Shown piece after piece: positions 57,506-64,000 of a DNA stretch of 64,000 bases; the first letter of the stretch is position 1; every line of letters starts with the position of its first letter. The notes below the pieces were generated by a model. It saw nothing but the letters and a program-made list of their open reading frames with translations. It was not told where the DNA came from and did no database searches. The position numbers and the translations under genes are program-made. This DNA comes from Bacillus fungorum (lineage in GTDB: Bacteria > Bacillota > Bacilli > Bacillales > Bacillaceae_G): assembly GCF_002746455.1 (NCBI RefSeq), contig NZ_NWUW01000022.1, positions 1 to 64,000 on the forward strand, written 5' to 3'.

Positions 57506-60500
57506 ATGGTGTTACTTTTTGATAAACAGCTGAAAGCAGAACGGGATTACTGGGCCGACAAGCTTTCTGGAGATGTTCCAAGTACCAATCTAATACTGGA
57601 TTATCCTCGTCCCGCTCAATACGTAGATAAGCGATATGTTGAGACGATCAACATCCCAACTGCGTTATCCAGTAAAGTACGTAAATTAGCGAAGGATTCT
57701 CCTTTTCTAATCTATGTTTTACTGATGACTTCATTAAAAACTTGCCTGTACAAGTATACAGGAAACCCTTCTATTATTGTAGGGAGTCCTAGTCGTAAAA
57801 CAGGAGAAGATACCGAGACAAAACCAAACCTTGTCTCGGTTATTGATAAGATAGATGATCAAACGACAATGCGTCAGCTGATCAAACAGATTCGGGCAAC
57901 TTTATTGGAAGCATATAGGCATCAATCGTATCCCTTTGAGCATGTCATTAGGGATGTAGGAATCAAGAAACAATTGAACAGTTGTCCTGTATTTGATATC
58001 ATCTTAGCCTATTCGGAGATACACGGCGAATTTCCTGATTTAAAAAATGATATTACCCTTACTTTTGAAAATCAAGGGGAAGCTTTCGGAGGAGAACTCG
58101 TCTACAATTCTAGTTTGTTTGCTCCAGATACCATTGAAAGGTTTACTCAGCATTTTCTAAATGCTTTGAACACCTTGGTAGAGTATAATCAAGCATCGGT
58201 GGCAGAAGTAGACCTCTTAACCGAAGCAGAACGTCAGCAAGTCTTAGTGGAATGGAATCAATGTAAAGCTGATTTTCCATTGGATAAGAGTTTTCAAGAA
58301 TTATTTGAAGCACAGGTGGCAAAGACCCCTGACCAGATTGCTGTATGCTTTGAAGAAGAAGCATGGACGTATCGTGAATTGAATGCAAAAGCCAACCGAA
58401 TGGCTAGAGGATTGGTGAAACAGAATGTAGGTCCTGATTCCGTGGTTCCCTTGCTCGCTGAACGTGGTGTGTGGTTCGTTGCCACGGTGATTGCCATTTT
58501 TAAAGCGGGCGGGGCCTATCTTCCTGTTGACCCTAACTATCCTGTGGAGCGAATGCGCAAGGTTATTCAAAAAAGTGCCACTCGCACCATAGTAGTGACT
58601 TCAGAATTTGCAGAGAAGATGGAAGAAGTGTTAGAGGGCATGTCTACGGATAAACCTCCTCAATTCTTTGTGGCAGAGGATTTACTTGCAAGGGAGCAGA
58701 ATGAAAAGAACCTGCCTGTTGTGACTGGAGAAAAGCATTTGTCCTATGTTCTCTTTACGTCAGGGTCTACTGGTGAACCAAAAGGGGTTATGATTGAACA
58801 ACTGGGAATGATTAACCATCTGTTTTTGATGATCCAGGATTTTGATTTGATCAACGAAGATATCGTTGCACAAACTGCATCGCAATGTTTTGATATTTCC
58901 GTATGGCAGTTTCTCGCTGCCTTATTGGTCGGAGGAAAAGTACACATTTTTAATTATGACGTGGCTCGCGATCCTGAAAAATTATTTCAGCAGGCGGATG
59001 TCCAAGGGGTTCATATTATGCAAATCGTACCGTCTTTATTACGTGCGTTTCTTCATGGGATAGAGAATGAGCATTTTCTGAAGCCAAAGTTGTCAAAACT
59101 CAAGTGTTTAAGTGTGACTGGGGAAGCATTCCCTCCTGATTTAGCGCGCAAGTGGTTTGAACATTATGCTGATATCCCATTAATGAATGCCTATGGTCCA
59201 TCTGAGTGCTCAGATGATGTTACGATGTATCCAATCCATGAGAGCCCGCCTGAAAATGCCGTCAATATACCCATTGGGAAAGTGATTCCAAATCTGCAAG
59301 TTTATGTGCTCGATTTTCACTTAAATCCCGTGCCTATCGGTGTTACAGGGGAGATTTATGTGGGCGGGATAGGAGTTGGCCGTGGATATTTGAATGATCC
59401 CGAAAAAACAAACGCGACATTTTTGCAAAATCCCTTTGTAGATGACCCCCAAGCAAGATTATACAAAACAGGGGATCTAGGACGATATTTGAGTGATGGA
59501 AATCTAGAATACATCGGTCGTGTCGATTATCAAGTGAAAATTCGCGGCTATCGCATTGAACTCGGAGAAATTGATGCGGTACTAAGACAGTTCCCGCGTG
59601 TCCAAGACGTAGCAACCATGGTTCGAGACGGTGTGGGTGATAATAAACAGATTGTCTCTTATGTCGTATGTGAGCAGGGGATCAGGCTTCAAGAAGCGGA
59701 GTTAAAGGGCTTTTTAAAACAATGCCTTCCAGAATATATGGTACCTCATATCTTTGTGTGGCTGGATGCCATGCCGCTGACCCCCAATGGAAAACTGGAT
59801 TATAAAGCATTGCCTGCTCCAAATTTCATTGGGGCAGCTTCTAGTGACACTTACGTTGCTCCGCGAAACCATGTCGAACAAGTGTTGGCAGATATTTGGG
59901 CGGAGGTCCTTAATCTAGAAAAGATTGGGGTCAGAAGTAATTTCTTTGAATTAGGTGGAGATTCGATTTTAAGTATTCAAATGGCGTACAAAAGTAAGCA
60001 GCAGGGAATATTTATCCGTCCTACCCATCTCTTAGAACATCAGACAATTGAAGAGCTATCAAGTATGGTAAGCGAAGCCAAAACGCTGCAAGCTGAGCAA
60101 GGCGCTGTCAGCGGGGGGGCACCATTAACCTCTGTCCAAGAGTGGTTCTTTGAGCAGGAGTATCTGGATGCCCATCATTGGAATCAGGCGACGTTCTTGC
60201 AACTACGTGAACGCGTAAGAATTGATGTGTTGCAAGAAGCGCTAAAACGAATATTAGAACATCATGATGCCCTTCGTGTTCGCTTTGAACAAACAGCTAC
60301 GGGAGTGCAGCAATTATTTCAAGATTCTTATGATTCCCTTCCTTTTGAAAGGGTAAATCTAGCAGGAATGGCTAAAAAAGAGCAAGTTGTCACGATAACT
60401 AAGTTGGCTGAGAAGTATCAGGCAAGCCTGGATATATGGAATGGACCACTCCTACGTGTTGTATTATTTGATTTAGGTGAGGATGAACCTGAGCGATTGC

Positions 60501-62836
60501 TATTTATCATCCATCACTTGGTCGTGGATGGCGTTTCTTGGCGCATTCTTTTAGATGATTTCCAAACGGTCTATCAATCTCTGCGCCGTAAAGAGGCCCC
60601 TCCGTTATCCGTCAAGACTACATCTTACAAAATGTGGGCAGAGCGATTGGTGGATTATGCTCAATCACAAAACATAGCAGAGGATATTCCTTTCTGGCTT
60701 AATTTAGCGCAAAGAGATGTTTCTGCTCTACCGATTGATAAGAAAGAAGGAGACAATACGGTGGGTTCTTCTCAAATTATTTCGGAAGGACTAACAGCAG
60801 AGGAAACCAAGTCCTTGCTCCAGCAAGTTCCCGCTTTCTATAATGTTCAGATAAATGATGTTTTATTAACTGCACTGCTGAAGATATTTAGCCAATGGAC
60901 AGGGGAATCTTCTCTGTTTCTTAATTTAGAAGGACATGGACGGGAAGATCTATTTGATGATCTGGATGTTAGTAGAACCGTTGGCTGGTTTACTTCAGAA
61001 TTTCCAGTTATGCTAGAACTAGATTGTTCACTTACTTCTGTTATGTCACAAATTCAAGAGCAATTAAAGAAGATTCCGCAGCGTGGATTTAGCTATGGCC
61101 TGCTTCGTTATTTGCATTCGCAAAATCATGTGAGAGAACAGTTTGCTGCATTAGCAAAACCAGAGGTCAGCTTTAATTATCTGGGTCAGTTTAATGAAGT
61201 TTCATCGGTAGAATCTATGTTTGAAGCTGCTCCTGAATCAATGGGCTCGTTGCGGAGTGCACGAGACCAGCGTAACTACCTTGTCGATATTAACGGGGCT
61301 GTAATCGACGGTTGCTTACGTTTTAATTGGGAGTACAGTGACAATCTTCATCATCGTGCCACAATTGAACAGCTTGCTCAAGGTTTTATGGAAGCTCTAC
61401 GCTCCATAATCCATGATTGTTCCAGTGCTAAGATAGGAGAAAAGCAGGTTGCTAGTACACAGGAGCAGACGGGAGTACGAAGCTATACTTGGGAATTCCA
61501 TGAGCCAATGACTCATATGCAGCAATGGTTCTTTGAACAAGAATTTGTCGAAGCGCATCACTGGAATACAGCTATCGTGCTAAAAACGGTTCGATCGGTT
61601 GAACCTAATTTACTGCAAGCTGCGGTTCAGCATATCGTCTTGTATCATGATGTGTTGCGCTTGCGCTATCGCCAGACAGAAGAGGGGTGGATACAATTCC
61701 AAGAACAACGCAAAGACCATAAAATCTTTGAATATATGGATTTTTCGGATGTAGCTGAAGAGCGGCAGAAATCCGCACTAGAGCAAGCAGTGTCCAATTA
61801 TCAATCTGAGTTGAACTTAACAGAGGGACCTTTAATCAAAGTGGTGTTGTTTGATTTGGGTGTTCGCGGACAACGTGTCTTCATCGTCGTACACCATCTG
61901 GTGATTGATCATATGTCTTGGGTTTTCCTGATGGAAGATATTCAGACGGCTTATATGGATTTGGAAAAAGGATTGGTTCCGCGTCTGCCTGCTAAAACGA
62001 CTGCTTATCAGGATTGGGCAAAGAAATTGACAGCCTATGCCCAATCACCAGAACTTTTCGAGGAGATGAAGCACTGGGTAGAAGAACAGAAAACAGCAAA
62101 CCGTGATCTGCCAAGGGACTGCGAGGATGGCAATAATATCGAGGTATCCTTAGCTGAATTTTATTTTGCGTTAAGTGTTGAAGATACAGAATCCTTGTTT
62201 GCAGAGGTGAGAGCAGCATATCAGATGCACGTAGGAGATGTTTTGCTCACCGCTATGGCAATGACCCTTGTCAAGTGGAAAGGCGAAGGCAGTGTGCTCA
62301 TTGATCAAGGAATTCATGGACGGGAAGACATAAGTAAAGATGTAGACTTGTCCCGTACGGTGGGATGGTTTACCACTTCTTTCCCAACAAAGTTTGAAAT
62401 AGATAGTGATGAGTCGATTGAAAAAATATTATTATCGACGAAAGAACGGCTCGAGACGAGTCGTCAATACGGCTTTAACTATGCTGTGATGAAATCGCTC
62501 TGTAAAGATCAAGCTGTGAAAGAAGCTTTGTCTCAAATCCCCACACCACAAGTTTCTTTTGACTATGATGGTCCATTGATTGGAAGTGCAGGGCGCAAGG
62601 GAGAGGCAAAACCTTCTTTGTGGGAACATGCTACTGAATCCCGTGGATCAGTGCGTAGTCCAAAGGCACAAAGATATTATGAACTCGATGTTAGAAGCTG
62701 GGTCTATAACAGCCAAATTATGTTGAACTGGCAATACAGCACAAATGTACACGAAAAATCAACAATAGAATCATTATCAGAGATGTATGTCAGCTGTATT
62801 AAACGGATTATTGCATCTGCTCAATCTGCCCAATAA
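57506..62836 (+). CDS. Terminal NRPS: partial C, A, T, E, E-like
   Basis: 1776 residues. It begins with a half condensation domain (1-210, no HHxxxDG). A domain (about 260-770) with FTSGSTGEPKG and YGPSECS; pocket D-I-W-Q-S-T-A-D-D, unassigned, though two acidic residues would suit a basic substrate such as Dab. The T domain has LGGDSI (S820), the form that precedes epimerases. E1 has HHLVVDG (H1003-H1004) and GHGRED, so a D-residue is expected. A second E-like domain follows with HHLVIDH (H1463-H1464, Gly to His) and IHGRED. There is no thioesterase or reductase. AAAGGAG precedes the ATG. Confidence 0.9.
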   Translation: MVLLFDKQLKAERDYWADKLSGDVPSTNLILDYPRPAQYVDKRYVETINIPTALSSKVRKLAKDSPFLIYVLLMTSLKTCLYKYTGNPSIIVGSPSRKTGEDTETKPNLVSVIDKIDDQTTMRQLIKQIRATLLEAYRHQSYPFEHVIRDVGIKKQLNSCPVFDIILAYSEIHGEFPDLKNDITLTFENQGEAFGGELVYNSSLFAPDTIERFTQHFLNALNTLVEYNQASVAEVDLLTEAERQQVLVEWNQCKADFPLDKSFQELFEAQVAKTPDQIAVCFEEEAWTYRELNAKANRMARGLVKQNVGPDSVVPLLAERGVWFVATVIAIFKAGGAYLPVDPNYPVERMRKVIQKSATRTIVVTSEFAEKMEEVLEGMSTDKPPQFFVAEDLLAREQNEKNLPVVTGEKHLSYVLFTSGSTGEPKGVMIEQLGMINHLFLMIQDFDLINEDIVAQTASQCFDISVWQFLAALLVGGKVHIFNYDVARDPEKLFQQADVQGVHIMQIVPSLLRAFLHGIENEHFLKPKLSKLKCLSVTGEAFPPDLARKWFEHYADIPLMNAYGPSECSDDVTMYPIHESPPENAVNIPIGKVIPNLQVYVLDFHLNPVPIGVTGEIYVGGIGVGRGYLNDPEKTNATFLQNPFVDDPQARLYKTGDLGRYLSDGNLEYIGRVDYQVKIRGYRIELGEIDAVLRQFPRVQDVATMVRDGVGDNKQIVSYVVCEQGIRLQEAELKGFLKQCLPEYMVPHIFVWLDAMPLTPNGKLDYKALPAPNFIGAASSDTYVAPRNHVEQVLADIWAEVLNLEKIGVRSNFFELGGDSILSIQMAYKSKQQGIFIRPTHLLEHQTIEELSSMVSEAKTLQAEQGAVSGGAPLTSVQEWFFEQEYLDAHHWNQATFLQLRERVRIDVLQEALKRILEHHDALRVRFEQTATGVQQLFQDSYDSLPFERVNLAGMAKKEQVVTITKLAEKYQASLDIWNGPLLRVVLFDLGEDEPERLLFIIHHLVVDGVSWRILLDDFQTVYQSLRRKEAPPLSVKTTSYKMWAERLVDYAQSQNIAEDIPFWLNLAQRDVSALPIDKKEGDNTVGSSQIISEGLTAEETKSLLQQVPAFYNVQINDVLLTALLKIFSQWTGESSLFLNLEGHGREDLFDDLDVSRTVGWFTSEFPVMLELDCSLTSVMSQIQEQLKKIPQRGFSYGLLRYLHSQNHVREQFAALAKPEVSFNYLGQFNEVSSVESMFEAAPESMGSLRSARDQRNYLVDINGAVIDGCLRFNWEYSDNLHHRATIEQLAQGFMEALRSIIHDCSSAKIGEKQVASTQEQTGVRSYTWEFHEPMTHMQQWFFEQEFVEAHHWNTAIVLKTVRSVEPNLLQAAVQHIVLYHDVLRLRYRQTEEGWIQFQEQRKDHKIFEYMDFSDVAEERQKSALEQAVSNYQSELNLTEGPLIKVVLFDLGVRGQRVFIVVHHLVIDHMSWVFLMEDIQTAYMDLEKGLVPRLPAKTTAYQDWAKKLTAYAQSPELFEEMKHWVEEQKTANRDLPRDCEDGNNIEVSLAEFYFALSVEDTESLFAEVRAAYQMHVGDVLLTAMAMTLVKWKGEGSVLIDQGIHGREDISKDVDLSRTVGWFTTSFPTKFEIDSDESIEKILLSTKERLETSRQYGFNYAVMKSLCKDQAVKEALSQIPTPQVSFDYDGPLIGSAGRKGEAKPSLWEHATESRGSVRSPKAQRYYELDVRSWVYNSQIMLNWQYSTNVHEKSTIESLSEMYVSCIKRIIASAQSAQ

Positions 62837-62859
62837 TACAAAAGGAGAAATCAAAGGTT

Positions 62860-64000
62860 ATGAAAATATCGTTGAAGGATTACAAAGAGTTATATACAAA
62901 GTATATTGCTCCTCAACGTACCAGGGTAATATTCTTGCTAATTTTGTTGTTAAGCGGGATTGGTTTACAGTTAATTAGCCCGCAGATTATGCGCTACTAC
63001 ATTGATACTGCTGGTACCTCTGGTGGTCTTGAAATTTTAAAACTAGTGGCTTTACTATTTATTGGGCTGACAATTGTCAATCAAATCGTACAACTCTTTG
63101 AAACATATATTGGTGAAAACGTGGCGTGGAAAGCAACCAATGCTTTGCGTCAAGAATTGACGCTGCATTGTTTAAAACTGGATAGCTCTTTTCACCAAGA
63201 GCACTCCTCGGGGGAAATGATCGAACGAATTGATGGAGACGTCACAAATCTAGCGAACTTTTTCTCAAGATTTGTGATTCAAGTCTTAGGAAATATGCTG
63301 TTGATTTTTGGAATTGTGATTATTTTACTCATCGAAAACATTTGGATTGGTCTCTCGTTTGTCGCATTCACGATATTGGCATTCTTTACCCTTAACCGCA
63401 TTCGTGAATATGCTACTCCTTTTTGGGTGATCGCGCGTCAAGCGAGCGCCGATTTCTTCGGTTTTCTTGGAGAACGTCTCACAGGCATGGAAGATATTCG
63501 AGCGAATCAAGGAACTTCCTATGTGATGCGGAAGTTATTTGAAAATATGTATAACCTTTTGATTAAAGAGCGAAAAGCTTATGTACGTGCACGCGCCTTG
63601 TGGCCAGCAACTATTTGTGTATTTGCTCTAGGGTATGCGTTGGTCTTTATTCTTGGTTCTTACCTCATGAAGCAAGAGTTTATTACTATGGGGACATTAT
63701 TCTTGATGTTCTACTATATGGATACTTTGCGTGCTCCTTTAGAACGTATAACCTTGCAAATGGAGGACTTCCAAAAGGCAAGTGCTAGTATTCAACGTAT
63801 TCAAGAATTGATGTCTATGGAAAGCAGTATTAAGGATGAAAATAAGGTGAATCTGGCTCAAGAATCGTTATCAGTAGAATTTAAAAACGTCACCTTTGGT
63901 TACGACGAGTATTCTACAATTTTAAATGATCTTTCTTTCAAGTTAGAGTCTGGCAAAACTTTAGGCTTACTTGGGCGGACGGGAAGTGGAAAAACCACCA
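62860..64000 (+). CDS. ABC exporter (permease-ATPase fusion), 3' end outside window
   Basis: The frame runs open from the ATG at 62860 (AAAGGAGA upstream, 24 nt after the NRPS stop) to the window edge, about 380 codons. It has five to six transmembrane segments (VIFLLILLLSGIGLQLI, LVALLFIGLTIVN, MLLIFGIVIILLI and others), the coupling-helix region, then the nucleotide-binding domain starting VEFKNVTFGYDEY and Walker A GRTGSGKTT just at the edge. It is co-oriented with the assembly line, so export of or self-protection against the product is likely. Confidence 0.88.
   Translation, partial: MKISLKDYKELYTKYIAPQRTRVIFLLILLLSGIGLQLISPQIMRYYIDTAGTSGGLEILKLVALLFIGLTIVNQIVQLFETYIGENVAWKATNALRQELTLHCLKLDSSFHQEHSSGEMIERIDGDVTNLANFFSRFVIQVLGNMLLIFGIVIILLIENIWIGLSFVAFTILAFFTLNRIREYATPFWVIARQASADFFGFLGERLTGMEDIRANQGTSYVMRKLFENMYNLLIKERKAYVRARALWPATICVFALGYALVFILGSYLMKQEFITMGTLFLMFYYMDTLRAPLERITLQMEDFQKASASIQRIQELMSMESSIKDENKVNLAQESLSVEFKNVTFGYDEYSTILNDLSFKLESGKTLGLLGRTGSGKTT

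Noticed and set aside
26399..62836. Identity with zwittermicin, kurstakin, bacillibactin or cereulide clusters
   Set aside because: Domain order, predicted residues and accessory enzymes do not match what I know of those clusters.

Overview
The window looks like an accessory region, probably on a plasmid, of a Bacillus cereus/thuringiensis-group bacterium. It is AT-rich and crowded with remnants of insertion sequences that are typical of that group: IS231-like, IS232-like (IS21 family), IS240-like (IS6 family) and IS30. Between them sit small secreted proteins and two specialised-metabolite loci. The species assignment is an inference from element types and base composition, because no housekeeping gene is present.

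Layout. Positions 1-7.8 kb are mobile DNA. There is a broken IS231-like element, a small secreted protein, and a Tn554-type transposon with three transposition genes in the order A-B-C (read leftward) and a putative phosphotransferase in the usual cargo position. To its right lies a 5' group II intron fragment lodged in a second decayed IS231-like transposase. Positions 7.8-14.3 kb hold a RiPP locus: a CPBP-type membrane protein and, divergently, a double-glycine precursor, a SunS-like glycosyltransferase, a PH-domain protein, a C39-peptidase ABC transporter and an HlyD-type partner. This is glycocin-like, but the core has a single cysteine, so it cannot form the nested disulfides of known glycocins. 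Positions 14.3-23.8 kb again carry IS debris (IS6, IS21, IS30), a degraded XerS-like recombinase, an orphan membrane protein, a second small secreted protein, and a class III aminotransferase resembling diaminobutyrate aminotransferase.

Positions 23.85-64 kb carry a large hybrid NRPS-PKS locus. A phosphopantetheinyl transferase and a type II thioesterase run leftward. Nine genes run rightward: a starter NRPS, a four-module NRPS, a KS-AT-KR-ACP PKS, a luciferase-like monooxygenase, a condensation domain fused to a SyrP/TauD-type hydroxylase, an Asp-type NRPS module, a PKS whose AT has lost its catalytic serine, a last NRPS ending in two tandem epimerase-like domains, and an ABC exporter cut by the window edge.

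Reading adenylation-domain pocket residues by eye against GrsA suggests a chain X-Val-X-X-Pro-(malonyl, beta-OH)-Asp(beta-OH)-(malonyl, beta-keto)-X(D). Val, Pro and Asp are the assignments I trust. I could not match this domain order to a Bacillus product I know. No MbtH protein or cis thioesterase is visible.
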